Assembly: GCA_963565915.1 (NCBI GenBank)
Contig: OY751492.1
Span: 434,001-498,000 of the forward strand
Direction: 5' to 3'
Length of the DNA stretch: 64,000 nucleotides
Source of the DNA: Entoloma clypeatum
Lineage: Eukaryota; Basidiomycota; Agaricomycetes; Agaricales; Entolomataceae
In this document: piece by piece, positions 40,181-51,487 of the stretch
How the letters are laid out: the number at the start of each line of letters is the position of its first letter
How positions within the stretch are numbered: position 1 is the first letter of the stretch
Program-made: the position numbers and the translations under genes
The notes under the pieces: generated by a model
What the model was told of the DNA's origin: nothing
The model's database searches: none
What the model saw: the letters and a program-made list of their open reading frames with translations, nothing else

Positions 40181-41153
40181 ATGAATAAATATGAGGGTTT
40201 GCGTATTCGCTCCCAGAACGTCTACCGAAAGAGTGTTCTCCTGTTTACGATGCTTGAGCAACAAAAAGATAACCTCAACATCATCTTTGTGCAAGAGCCC
40301 CCTTGGGCTACCATAAGACATGTCACCTCCATGATGAGTAAAGACGGCGAGCCCCTTGTGGGTCTGCCGAACCACCCTGACTGGATGTGCCTCCACCACT
40401 CGGAACCTGTCCTCGACCCATCTAATCTGGATGAGGATCTGCGACCCCGCGCCATTGTTTATGTCCACAGGTGGCTCTGCCATGAAACCTAAACTTCGCT
40501 CAGACATTATCCGCCACCGGGATGTCAATCTCCTTTCAATGTCTGTTCCTGAGGGTCAGATTAACTTGATTAATGCCTACTCGGACATGCAGGGCACAGC
40601 CATACATGTCCTTGCCACTCTTGGAACATCCCTTCCTCCTATACGGTACATAGGTGGCGATTTTAATTGCCCCTCACCGTTATGGGACCCTGAAGTGATG
40701 CGCCACAACCATAATGCGTCTCTCCTCTCAGACTTCGCATTCTCACATGGTCTTGTTCATCATAGGACTGGGTTCACCCACTTTCCTAAGAATAACAATG
40801 CCCCGTCCATCATCGATCTGGTCTTCCTCCCTAATATGGACAAAGACTTGATCATTAAACTTGGGAGCCCTGACGAGTCAGACCACCGCTCGATCGTCAC
40901 CCTCCTCAGATCCCCCCTCATTAATGCGAAGGAACACTACCATATAGTCCCAGACTCAGAAGAGGAAACTCATTTCCTGTCTGCACTTACGGAATCCATA
41001 TCCTCCATCCCTATTCCGGCCACGGCCTCCAGGGAGGACATCACTAGTATTACCCAGAAGGTTCAGGAGCTCATCCTGGCTGAGTGGACCGAATTCTCTC
41101 GCTCTCCCCGGGACTCGTTCCGGTCAAAGGGTTGGTGGGATAAGGACTGCAAG
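40181..41153 (+). pseudogene. LINE ORF2, endonuclease part (frameshifted)
   Basis: Starts MNKYEGLRIRSQNVYRKSV; APE-type endonuclease motifs are FVQEPPW (catalytic Glu), GGDFNCPSPLWD and SDHRSIVTL. A shift of reading frame near 40460-40490 (between AIVYVHR and AMKPKLRSDI) would stop the protein at 40492. The part ends at GWWDKDCK, where element A is inserted. Confidence 0.88.
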
Positions 41154-41260
41154 CAGGTAGTCAACCTACACTGTATTGTAATATACGGTCTAGCGAACGC
41201 ATACACTGTATGGTAAATTACGGAAGCAGCGAATTCGCTAGAGCACCAGCGAATTCGCCA
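41154..41260 (+). repeat. Element A left terminal inverted repeat
   Basis: It contains TACACTGTATTGTAATATA, a second TACACTGTATGGTAAATTAC block and GCGAATTCGC. The right TIR is the same with one block missing. The same start is found at 33350 and, diverged, at 57242. Confidence 0.85.
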
Positions 41261-41269
41261 CGGCGGGCG

Positions 41270-41885
41270 GCGACAGAATGAAATGTGGCCAGCGACAAGT
41301 CAATGCGGCCGGCAACAAACTCTATGCCCCCGGCAACAAACTCAATGCAGCCAGCGACAGTCAATGCAGCCGGCGACAACAATCGGCCGACGACAGTCAA
41401 ATGAAATGTGGCCGGCGACAACACATCAATCGACAGTCAAATGTTGGCCGGTGACGATGTCAATCCAGCCGGCGACAACAGGTCAATCCAGCCGGCGACC
41501 CTCAAATGAAACGTGGCCGGCGAAAAAACTCAATGGTCACCGGCGAAAAGGTTGAAAAGGACCAGCGAAAGGTGGCCGGCGACAACACTCAATGCGGCCC
41601 TCAATGCGGCCGACACCAGGATTGCCGTTGTCATCTTGATGGAGTAGTCCGTCGCGGCATGAGACATTGATCTCGCCTGGACATGTCGCCGGCACAAGAC
41701 ATGTCCTGAGACCGGCGACACGGCGAACACGTACCGGCGAAATGATGGTCGGCGAAACGATGGTCACCGGCGAAAGGAAGGACCGGCGAAAAGGTTTACC
41801 GGCGAAAGGAAGGGCGGCGAAAGAATGTTGGTGAAAGGATGTCGAAAGGATGTCGGCGAGGAATCAAGCCGGCGACAACAGTCAT
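41270..41885 (+). repeat. Element A left subterminal array of CCGGCGA words
   Basis: I count about 13 exact CCGGCGA in ~600 bp plus variants (CCAGCGA, CCGGTGA, CCGGCAA), mostly in the context CCGGCGACAACTCAATGCGG or CCGGCGAAAGG. Fewer than one would be expected by chance. There is no coding capacity. It looks like a cluster of protein-binding sites. Confidence 0.8.
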
Positions 41886-42010
41886 CTGTTACAAACCAGG
41901 AGGTGTTTCACGTTATCCTATTTTACATTGCAACCCCTAATGTACCTATTCCCCATCGCCCAACCGCCCACCCGCACCCTCCCCATCTTGTTCCTGCATT
42001 GCCCCACGAT

Positions 42011-42775
42011 CTATATATCTATATTGATGATCCTGTCGGCGATATTGTCGCTGACCATCTCATCAACCATTCGCCGGGTGTCAGCCGCCTGGCGCCGGGA
42101 AGTGTCAAGGGTGTGGATCCTGTGTACCTCTGCATGGTACAGACGGTGTGCAGCATCCTTGTAGCTGATGCCCAGCTGTGCCTGGAGGGCTTTGACCTCC
42201 GCATGAAGCGCGAGAAGTTCTCTATGGCTCAAACCCTATAGAAAGCGGTGAGAGCGAAACACACAGGGGAGGGAAATGACATACTGGTACAGCGGGTGCT
42301 GGGACAGTACCCTGGTTGATGAGGCCTGAAGACAGGGCTTCCATAGAAAGGGGCTGAGGAGCAAGGAGGTCAGCCGGATGAATAAGACCGCTGATCGGCG
42401 AAACATAGCAAAAGGCTGCTCAGCGAAAAGACCGGCGAACACTGCACGGCGAATAACCGGTGAAGAGCATCGGCGAAGAGCATCGGCGAATGACCGGCGA
42501 CAACTTGTCGGCCAACAAATATCGGCGACGATGCTCATCCGCACACATGAGGTGGATGGAGTCAAGGAATGTGGTGGTGGGTGGTATGGGGAACAGCTCA
42601 CCCCTCCTGCGGCGTGCTCAACATCAAGAGAGCGCCACATCTCTGCCATGTTCAGGGCCAGATCCGTGGCAGGGACAAGGAAATTTGGCACCAGATACTC
42701 GTGCCCATCCGGGGTGGTACCTATCGTATAGCCCGGCGGCACATCGCGATGGGGTTGGTTGGATGGGGCAGACAT
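42011..42775 (-). CDS. Element A gene A: uncharacterised 132-residue helical protein
   Basis: Exon 1 42775-42602 (MSAPSNQPHRDVPPGYTIGT... PNFLVPATDLALNMAEMW), exon 2 42235-42011 (LSHRELLALHAEVKALQAQL, GISYKDAAHRLYHAEV), joined in phase across a 366-nt intron with GTGAGC and CTATAG borders. The intron is 6-8 times longer than others here, and the extra length is a cluster of CGGCGAA/CCGGCGA words. I recall similar hypothetical proteins as repeated in agaricomycete genomes but know no function. The C-terminal half is amphipathic helix, possibly for pairing with another element protein. Confidence 0.75.
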
Positions 42776-42965
42776 GAGGAGTAGCAGAAAAGAAGGCGAC
42801 GGGTGGGAATTAGGTTGCCGATCATCACAATGATCAGGGCAGAAGTAGTCACATGTTATAAAAGTTTGTTTTTTTTCGTTTATTCAACGGCGAGCGGCAA
42901 TTACACGCGTTTCCAACTCATCTACCTACCTACTACCAACACATTTCCACAACACCGCCCTCAAG

Positions 42966-45550
42966 ATGTCCGCTACTCCCCACAAGACCGAAGACATTGT
43001 CACCGACTTCGCCCGTTTCGACGCCACCATTCGCAAGGGGATGGCTGATGGGACCATCATTGAAGGGTTAAAGGGGATGAAGGGAAAGTTGGTGAGTAAC
43101 CCCCGGAGCCGTTGTATTGACCCAATTCTAACGTATTTCACGAACAGTTGAAATTGTTCAAGGAAGTGGCGGGGCAACCGGCGGCACCGTTTGCCAGGTT
43201 CGCCTGGATAAATCAGTTCGTCATGTCCTGGGCCCACAAGCGCAAAGAGGACGGATTTCTGGAAGGTCAACGCCTCGCCCTGGCAATGTTCGACAGCCTG
43301 CGGGTACAAGAGGCAACGGCCCCTGTCACTGCACCATTGGCTGGGCCAAGCAATGTGCCGACAGGAGCTGCGGGTGGACGTCCGACACCATGCCCCCTTA
43401 CGGCGAAGGGCAAAGAACCGGCGAAGGGAAAAGAAATGGCGAAGGGAAAGGACACGGCGAAGGGAAAGGAAACAGCGAAGGGAAAGGAAACAGCGAAGGA
43501 ACAGGAGGGGGAGGGGAATGGCAGGCGATCAAGAGAGACAGGGGAAGCCCGGCGCGGGGGGTCAGAGGAGATGGAGGTGGACAAGTTGTCGAAGGAGAAG
43601 ATGGCGACGGCAAAGGAGAAGACAGAAACGGTGAAGGAGATAACGGCGACGACAACAGCGAAAATGACGACGGCGAAAACGACGGCGACAACAATAATGA
43701 TGGCAAACGAGAAAACAGCGACAACAACGGCGACGGCGAAGCAACCGGCGAAGAAGATAGTGGGTGCAGCAAAGGCAGGAACGGGAAAGGTGGCGAAGGA
43801 CGCACCTGCGAAGATGACGCTGAGGTCGAAGCCAACCGTGGCTTCAAGCAGTGATGAGGACGAGCAACCGGCACCAGCCCGAGGTGAGACAACGCAAGGC
43901 TGCAGGAATTATGCTCGGCGAGCCCCTGTCCACACCGGCGAATACAACGACATCCCGTGCGATAGGTGCAAATTGAAGGCGCAGCCGTGTGAGAAGGAGA
44001 AGTTTGCGGCAGCGTGTTATGCCTGCTACACGCTGAAGGGGAAATGCCTGACTGGTGGCGAGGCACCTCAGAGAAAGAAGAAGACCAAGATGGAGGGCCG
44101 CAGTGCGTCACGAAAGGCGAAACCGGCGAAGGAGGCACCACGGCAGAAGGCGACGAAGGCGACTGAATATGTGGAGGTAGAGACAGAGGTGGACGGTGAC
44201 GATGAGGACGACAAAGATAAGAATGGCGATGTGGCGACTGGCCCAGGAGCAACCACCTCCCGGCGACGACCCATCAGCGACGGCGAAGCCAGGGGTGACA
44301 CTTCGCCAGCGGCGAGTTCGACGCTGCCCCCCGCCCTCACGGATGCGCGTGAGTAATTATACTGAATCATTTCTTGGACATCATCTCACGCAGTCTGGCC
44401 TGGCAGTGGAGCTATACCTGGTGGACTGGTTCTGCCAGCAGGGAACCATCTCGCAGCGGGCATACCATACACAGAGTGGCGCCCTCTTCAAACTCGAAGG
44501 GCAGATCAACAAGCTCACAAACCGCTTCAACCGGATCCTCGAGGGGGCAAATGCACAGCTGGTGATGCAGGAGGAGAATGTGTACTCCCGCCTGTTGTAC
44601 ATGGAGGACACACTAGAGGGGTTGAACGTCAGGTTGACGGACATCGAGAACTACCTGGGTTTCGACCGCCGTCCCGCCCACGACGACCGCGAGTACTGGC
44701 GACCCTACCTTCCCCCACCACCAGAAGTCAACATAGAGCGCCTCTGGCCTGCGGACCCCGAGGGGATGGACCCTGAGCACTACAAGATGGGGGGGTGGCA
44801 GCAGGACAGGGGTGCATGGCAAGATTCGCCCCTGCGACGGCCATCGACGATGAGTGACCCGCCGTCATTGACCCCTTGCGCCTCGCGCCGACCACCCTTC
44901 GCCGGATCCTTCGCCGGGTCCCTCGCCGAGCCCTTTGCCAGGTCCTTTGCCGAGCCCTTTGCCGAAGGTTCTGGGGCCACGCCTGGCCCATCTCGGCGAG
45001 TGCCATTTGCCGGTGGTCATCTGCCGGACAACCCCTACGCCGCTTCCTTCGCCGGTCAGTCGCCGGGATGACTCTCCCTCGCCGTCGCCCCCAGCTGTCA
45101 CTGCCACCACCACTACCACCACCACTGCCACTGCCACCATCACCACTGCCTCCCACCCCGTCACACACCCTGTCGTCACCCCTCCTGCAGTCTCCCACCC
45201 TGTCGTCGCCCCCCCTGCAGTCAACCTTATCACGCCGACACCAACGACATCCCAGGAGACGGCGCAAGGCACGGTGCAACTCATCCCCCCCCCCACCTGC
45301 AAGTCCTATGGCTGTCGTCGCAGAGGAGGAATCTGTGACGGAAGAGGATGTGCCCGACACCACTGACACTTGTCCGGTGACCCTCGCCGCCTTGCCTGCC
45401 GATGTGCTTCGGCGAAGTCCTCGGCTAAGCGACCACTCATGTTTGCCATCTGCATCAGGCAGTACAGCGTCATCTGAGGGGAAACGTGGACGAAAGTGCA
45501 AGGGTGGGGATGACAGCAGCACGACTGGGGGAAAGCGGTCTCACGCTTGA
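42966..45550 (+). CDS. Element A gene B: Zn2Cys6-type protein with coiled coil
   Basis: Exons 42966-43091, 43148-44348 and 44407 onward, with introns of 56 and 58 nt. Order: N-terminal helical domain (FARFDATIRKGMADGT; FARFAWINQFVMSWAHK), a long Lys/Ala/Glu/Thr-rich linker with repeated AKGKE (~residues 125-250), then C-DR-C-KLKAQP-C...C-YA-C-YTLKGK-C (~312-335, Zn(II)2Cys6 spacing, 8 residues between halves), a basic stretch, an acidic stretch, and a coiled coil (HTQSGALFKLEGQINKLTNR...). A PFAGSFAGSLAEPFARSFAE repeat follows. The frame can end at 45071 (663 residues); a further open stretch to 45550, rich in Thr then basic, may be the true C-terminus but needs a frame change at a C run near 45290. 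Probably nuclear and sequence-specific DNA-binding. Confidence 0.75.
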
Positions 45551-45817
45551 ACACGGCCGACGAATTTTTTATTTTTTATTCACATATCCATTCAACTCGC
45601 TTTCATTTGTTTTACGATTTCCTTATTGCTTGTCATGTAAGTATTGTATGAAAGGCAATACTACTTTTGTCGTTTGGAACAGCGAAGGCCATTTGAGTGA
45701 TCTGAATCAGTTATTAGCATGGGGATAATTCAAAATCAGAAACACGAATATCCTACCATTTGGTGTAATCAATGTTGGATCAATCACTGAGACGTTTGCT
45801 CGATTCAACATCAAAGC

Positions 45818-47699
45818 TCATACGGCAGAGGCTGGGACACTATACTGTGGGTCACCATCCAGTGGGCCATTGATCGGCGCCATGACCATCATGCCCTGTA
45901 GAACGAGTTCATTCATTTGCATTTGACCTACAGTCACATATCCGTCACTGGCGACACCTTCGGTAAAATGTTCTTCGGCGAAAGGTCCTTCGGCGACATT
46001 CCTGATGGCAAATGGATCATCAGCGAAGTTGCCCTCGGCGACAATGGGGCAAACACGGCGAATGTCGCCGGTGGCTATATGACTGCTCGCCGTCCCCTCA
46101 CCTCCACTGGGCCATTCTGTATCAGACGCGTGATGACTTCCGCTCCCCTGTGAGACGCTATTGCGATGGCGCTGATCTGGGACAGCAAGCAGGCCATTCC
46201 TTGCTGATCGGCTCTGCCTTCGCCGTCCCCTTTGAGCTTCTGCTAGTATGGGGTATTGGCTTTCCACCTCGTGTCTGTCCTTGTCGACAATCTTCTTGAA
46301 GCGAAATGCCTTGCCTGCACCATGTCGATCCTGCCTTGATATGATGTGTTCAAAAAAGGCCTCAATCTCCTTCTTGTGCAGGTTTCGTGGATCCTTGATA
46401 GTGAACCCCTGTGGGAGGTATTCAGCTGCCACCAAGAGTCGCGTGTTAGCTGCCAGAGTCCCAAATGGCACATGGTTGATACGGCCAGCCGACGCAAGAG
46501 CTGTCATACTTCCAATCAGCAGCACTCGATTGAGAACAAACTCGCTTACAGTAGTGTTTGGACAAGAACTCGCGTAGTAAGTGCTCGAGCTGACCCTTGG
46601 TCATTGTTCCAAAAGAGACATCGGGAACGAGGGGAAACCCATTCGGCGAAAGGGCTATTGTCACTGCGACGGCCAGCTGATCAGTTGCATTCGCCGGAGT
46701 CAGTCTGTCATTCGCTGGCGTCAGTCTTCCATTCGCCGGCGTCAGTCTTCCATTCGCCGGAGTCAGTCTTCCAGCATCCGGCACATGTTTGAGGCCCTTA
46801 ACATACTCCCCAAAAAAACGGCACATCTCATTCACCACGGTGGCCTTGCTCTCCACAAATGACGGTGCCTTTTTACCCATCAGTCCCGCTGAGTCCTCAT
46901 GACTTTAGCCAGTTAGCCAGTTTTGTAAACGGTCGCCGACCGGCGAACATGACGCACCACATTATTCTGTATTTCCCATCCTCTCTCGGGTACCCATAGA
47001 ATGTCATTGTCACTACACCCATCTCATGCCAACACTTTGTGGAGAAATCCTCCACTCTCGGGGTTGCCTTGGACTTTGCTAGCCTGTCGTCATGGTTAGG
47101 TGTGTACACTGCAATCAGCGAAGACTTACCGGCGCTGTACCTCAGGAGGATTACCTTGTTCCTGATGCTGGTCCACTAGAATTTGGATTTCCTTCTTACC
47201 CTCAGCATCCATGGCTTCATAAATATTTTTTGCGGCACTCAACCTCTGTCCAAAATGTGCTCGGAGTGCAAGATTCAGATTCTCCACACCAAGCATCCTC
47301 TTCATTTCCTCCTTTACCTCATTCCCCTTCACCTGCCACACAACCTCCAGTCTACTCACCTTGCGATCATGTTGCCCCCTTGTGGTCACAAATGGTCTCC
47401 AGTTGTTCCGGAGCCACTTTGCAAGTCTCTGTACTATGGTTAATTAATCCTGCAACACACATATATAGTCCAACTCATACCTCAGTCCGCTCCTTCACTT
47501 CCTTTGGTTCTATTGGAACATCCCCATTCTGTGTCCAGTAGTTGAGCAGTGGGAGCAAGATTGAAGTTACGATCTCGCGGCGTGCTGCTGAGGATGTTGC
47601 AGAGCGGTACTCATGCTTGAAATGTTGAAAGGTGGCTCACTCCTCTGCCGTGTACTGACAGTCGGCTCGAGGCTTCCTTTGTGGCACAAAGTCAGACAT
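45818..47699 (-). pseudogene. Element A gene D: uncharacterised multi-exon protein
   Basis: Exons read 47699-47481, 47428-47130, 47083-~46940, ~46885-46550 and 46500-45818, with introns of 46-52 nt where both borders are clear. Sequence: MSDFVPQRKPRADC..., LAKWLRNNWRPFVTTRG, EIQILVDQHQEQGNPPEVQR, GVVTMTFYGYPREDGKYRI, five tandem RLTPANG-type repeats, then AAEYLPQGFTIKDPRNLHKK and a C-terminal Phe-Ala/Asp-rich part. A TGA at about codon 21 interrupts exon 1 (Trp or Arg would fit). I recall the ...PPEVQRR... family as a common agaricomycete hypothetical protein of unknown role. The RLTPANG repeats are a direct translation of the CGCCGG motif. Confidence 0.65.
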
Positions 47700-48768
47700 G
47701 GGTGGTGGGACGTGGAATTATTCAAGAAACATCCTCGATGGAACCCATTGGACATATATTGCTTTAGTGATTACGGCAATCACCCATGATCATGTGAACA
47801 ACTGGGAGACAGAAATTAAAGCTGCTGAAGCACATCGCCTCGCCGATGTCATGGCAATGGATATTCTACATACTCATACAACCGAGCCCGAGGAGCCTGT
47901 CGATATAATGCCAAGCGAGGTGCACACCCCGGTGGAAGAATGGATAAGAATGGCCCTCAATATCGAGGAGAAACAGTGCGTGTTTTATGTGTCACTCACT
48001 CGTAATCCTTCTGATTTCTGGGCAGGATTGAGTTAGAGGACCGTCTCCGGCATTGGAAAAAGAACCCTTGGCCTGAAGATGCAAAACAGATTGAACATCT
48101 TCAAGATAATCTCACATCCCAGGCACCATCATCGCCGACAAATCCTTTCACTACTCCCATGTCATCCAAGTAGCACCCCAGAAAAGTGTCAAAACTCGAG
48201 CTCGAGCCGCGATCATCAAGCTGAATCAGCAGATTTCTTTCCATTCTCGAGTATATACACGATGCAGGGCGGCCCTCAGCCGGCTGCAAGCTTCGCCGGA
48301 CGTCATGGCGAGATTTCGGGTTTTAAGCCGAGACGACCTGAAGTGCAGCACGGCTGTTCTGGATCCCAACATCCAGGGTTCAACAACTCTACGCCTGTCC
48401 TGGATATGGCAGATGCAACTGGGTATCAATCCTACGTCGCCGGCGGCCATGCTAGAATGTTAGTCCCCGTGTATTGTCGCCATGGATCTTCTGATTGCCT
48501 TTTAGTCCAACGTGTTCATTGGTTACATGCACGAGCACGAAGCCACCGCTGGGAGGAGGAAGTCATCCTCGTCCAATATGAGATGGGTTGGACGACCCGA
48601 TATTTTATCCATCAATGGGACATTTGGGACGGCCGGCGACAAGTCGCCGCTTCGCCGGGACTCATGGCACATGCAGCGAGAAAGGCGGCGATGTGGCAGA
48701 TCCTTGTGACAGACGCTGAAGATGAATTTGCGGGTACTACAAGGTCATATGTGCGGATAATTGAGTAG
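47698..48768 (+). pseudogene. Element A gene E: C-terminal part of a KDZ-like transposase
   Basis: Exons ~47698-47975, 48026-48458 and 48506-48768 with introns of 50 and 47 nt. The readable sequence is WETEIKAAEAHRLADVMAMD, EWIRMALNIEEKQ, ELEDRLRHWKKNPWPEDAKQ, ARFRVLSRDDLKCSTAVLDP, LRLSWIWQMQLGINPTSPAA and QRVHWLHARARSHRWEEEVI with a helical end at SYVRIIE. The C-terminal R-W-x-E-E-V...EM pattern is what I recall from KDZ (Kyakuja-Dileera-Zisupton) transposases. The N-terminal zinc and catalytic domains are absent: the reading begins only at the junction with gene D. A one-base frame loss occurs near 48170. It cannot act as a transposase by itself. Confidence 0.6.
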
Positions 48769-48902
48769 TGTTTCCACATTTACACATAACATGAGGAAAA
48801 AAAACATGCATGTAATGTGTAACGATGTGACACATGGCATAAGCACATTGTTATCTGTCACATTTACCGCCATCTTCTCATCCACAGTCTATTGCAACTA
48901 CA

Positions 48903-51178
48903 ATGCCCTCTTCCTCCACCTCAACTTTGTTTATGACTGCTCCTCCTCGTCCCGATCCAAATACAGTAGTTGCATACTGTGAGTCACGCTTCTGTGCCGC
49001 TTTGCTCGGTATCCAGTGGGCGCCGGCGAATCAGCATGGGTGGATGAAGGATATACTTGCCTCGGAATTGGTAAGCTGATGTGCCAATTAAATAATCTGT
49101 ATACTCACATATCATAGGCCGTGTCGATGCGCTTTGTCGGCCTGGCAGCAAGTGCTGGAGTGCCAATAGACATTCCAATCATCACTTGCACACTGTCGTT
49201 CACCGATCTGGGTGGATATGGAAACGACGCTCATCCCCATTTTCCTTGGTCAGCCGTGCTTGATGGGAGCTCCCACCCGACGCAAGAATTTGGCATTGTG
49301 CCGCACTACCACCTCGACTGGTGGAACCACCCAGAGCGCCCCCAGCAGATTTTGGATGTCGACATGCTCACCCAGTGTCTCGAAGTCCACCACGGCATGC
49401 TTGGTCACCCGCCGGGCGGCGAGACTGTCGCCGGTCCATTCGCCGGTCCATTCGCTGGTCCATTCGCCGGTCACTCTCTTGCCGACTATCCATCAATTCC
49501 CCCTCCCCATATCTCTCTGAACTCTCAAGCAGTGGCGGGGTACCGCGCCGTGGCCCTTGACGCCTCTCACCAACTCCAAGCGGTGGCGAACAGGCTTCAT
49601 GCTCAGGAAACAGCATCGGCGAATGTGTTGCACTTGGCCATCCGTCGTGCTAGTGGTTTCAACATGCTCTATGAGCATGCCATGACTCTTGAATCCCTGG
49701 ATCCTGCAAGGGGACACATTGCAGGACCACCATATCAGCCATCGGCAACCATTGGCAATCGCGCCGGTTCGCCGGCGGCCACTCCCCAACCCTCATCCTC
49801 ACAGCCGATGCGCAAATCAACCACTGCTCAAACACAACGGAAAGGTAGGCCGAGGAGCAAGAAAGTCACCCTCCAGGATCTGGCCACCATGATCCAGGAG
49901 ACTGCAGCGGCTGAACGCGACCGATACCAGCAGCACCCCAGCCTGAAGTGGACCTGGGGCGTCGATCTCGAAGTTGACGACATCAGGAAGCTGGTGAGAG
50001 CAGCAGAAAACCAGTACCAGCTGCCACATTCTGAATATGACGAGTCCCTAGCCGACGGCGGTTTTGCAGGTAACAACTCTGATGGCCCAGGAGAAGCCCC
50101 CTTCTTGGACATGATTGGTCGCCATTCCACTGCCTCGCCATCTCTCATCACCGACCTCGGCACCCTCGATATTCCCCACCATTTCAGAGAGTACCCCCTT
50201 CGCCGAGCCCACACGGCCACGCCGGCAGACAACCTGCCACATGGGGCAGGTGACAACTCCGCTGCTGCTTTTCTTCCTGCCCCTTCCCTCACCGCTCTCG
50301 ATGCCAAGTGTGACTCACCGATTTTCACTCCAATCCCGAGGTCACCCCCAACTCAAACTCCGGCCACCTCCACATCGCCTGTTGCCGATCACCAGGAGGT
50401 TGTCGACATTATCATGGGCGATATCAGTGATGAACAAGCGACCTCTGCGGGCGATATTCCTCTCCACCTTGTCATGCAGACACTGGAGGATATGAGTGAC
50501 ACTGACTCGCCATCCCAACATTCGCTGGCCGACCCTTCGCTGTCAAAACCTTCGCCATCTTTGCCGTCTTTGCCGTCTTCACTGTCTTCACTGTCTTCAC
50601 CGTGCCACCCTTCGCCGAAGCCTGTTGCGCCAATAAGGCGTTCACTGTCCATTGATTCCCCGGTCACTTCTTCCGCCGGGATCTATCATCAGACTCTGGA
50701 CGTTGTCATGAACGTCCTAGAGGAGGAGGAGAGTGACATAGAGGATGACCAGAGCGGGCCCCCACCTTCAACACTATTTGACAATGCACTGGCGGCTCTT
50801 GAGGATTCCGATGAAGCCGATGACGAGGCTGATGGCAGCAACGAAACTGACGGCACCCATAACGGCGACAGTGACGGCGACAATCACGGCGACGGCGAAC
50901 CTGACGGCGAAACTGACAACGACAGCGACAGCAGTGGATCCGTCACCAACGCACCTACTGCCGCCAACGTCGCCAGCGCACTTGAAGGTGTCGACTCCGA
51001 TGTCTCTGATAGTGAGCCAACTGGACCCCCCCCTCTCACTCGTTCGCCGGGGCTCTTTGCCCATGCCCCTGGGGCTCAATTCCAACGCCGCCCTTGGACC
51101 GCTGAAGATTTAGCTGATATGCGTGTCCCTGGCAGTTCGAGTGATACTGGGTCATCGGAGAGCGAGGGTGCAGAGTGA
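48903..51178 (+). CDS. Element A gene F: uncharacterised 742-residue protein
   Basis: Exon 1 48903-49070, intron 49071-49117 (47 nt, GTAAGC...ATAG), exon 2 49118-51178, all open. N-terminal domain: NTVVAYCESRFCAALLGIQW, AVSMRFVGLAASAGVPIDIP, HYHLDWWNHPERPQQILDVD. Then a PFAGPFAGPFAGHSLADY repeat, a helical middle (VALDASHQLQAVANRLHAQE), LKWTWGVDLEVDDIRKLVRA, and a long Ser/Pro/Asp-rich acidic tail with DNAL-ALED-type units. A homologue (61213-58315 minus) sits in element B, so the gene belongs to this transposon family. I recall the family as abundant in agaricomycetes; function unknown. The acidic tail might activate transcription, but that is a guess. Confidence 0.8.
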
Positions 51179-51224
51179 TATGCCTATAGCGGGGTACCAT
51201 TGTTATTACATTATACTATATACA

Positions 51225-51420
51225 GATGAGTTTGTCGCCGGCTGCATTGAGTTTGTCGCCGGGGGCATAGAGTTTGTCGCCGGCCACATTGACGTTGTCG
51301 CTGGCCACATTGAGTTTGTCGCCAGCTGCATTGACTGTCGCCGGCTGCGTTGGGATTGTCGCCGGCTGCATTGAGTTTGTCGCCGGGGGCATAGAGTTTG
51401 TTGTGTCGCCATTCGCCGTG
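51225..51420 (+). repeat. Element A right subterminal array of TCGCCGG words
   Basis: Six TCGCCGG (the complement of CCGGCGA) occur in ~195 bp, in units such as TTGAGTTTGTCGCCGGCTGC. The orientation is opposite to the left array, so the two form subterminal inverted repeats. Confidence 0.8.
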
Positions 51421-51487
51421 GCGAATTCGCTGCTTCCGTAATTTACCATATATTACAATACAGTGTAGGTTGAGTATGTGCTGCAAG

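Larger units (their letters stand above)
41154..51480 (+). mobile_element. Element A: 10.3-kb DNA transposon with five genes and dispersed CCGGCGA motif
   Basis: Left end CAGGTAGTCAACCTACACTG, right end the complement of CACATACTCAACCTACACTG. The TIRs run on through TTACGGAAGCAGCGAATTCG, with a ~25-bp gap in the right one. It is flanked by the duplication CTGCAAG (41147-41153, 51481-51487), and excision restores the LINE frame exactly (DCK joined to AGWRTY). Contents in order: gene A (minus), gene B (plus, Zn2Cys6), gene D (minus), gene E (plus, KDZ-like transposase piece), gene F (plus). Subterminal arrays of CCGGCGA lie at both ends in opposite orientation. A 7-8-bp TSD and the transposase piece point to the KDZ/Zisupton-type superfamily; the catalytic domain itself is missing. 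Confidence 0.88.

Noticed and set aside
43398..44252. 284-codon Ser/Pro-rich minus-strand frame
   Set aside because: It is the shadow of gene B's GC-rich Lys/Ala/Glu linker on the other strand.
44780..51412. CRISPR-like arrays in the CCGGCGA clusters
   Set aside because: Repeats are only 7-20 bp, irregularly spaced, present in coding and non-coding DNA, and the genome is eukaryotic.
41154..51480. Helitron as the class of element A
   Set aside because: It has inverted termini and a CTGCAAG target duplication; Helitrons have neither, and no Rep/helicase is present.
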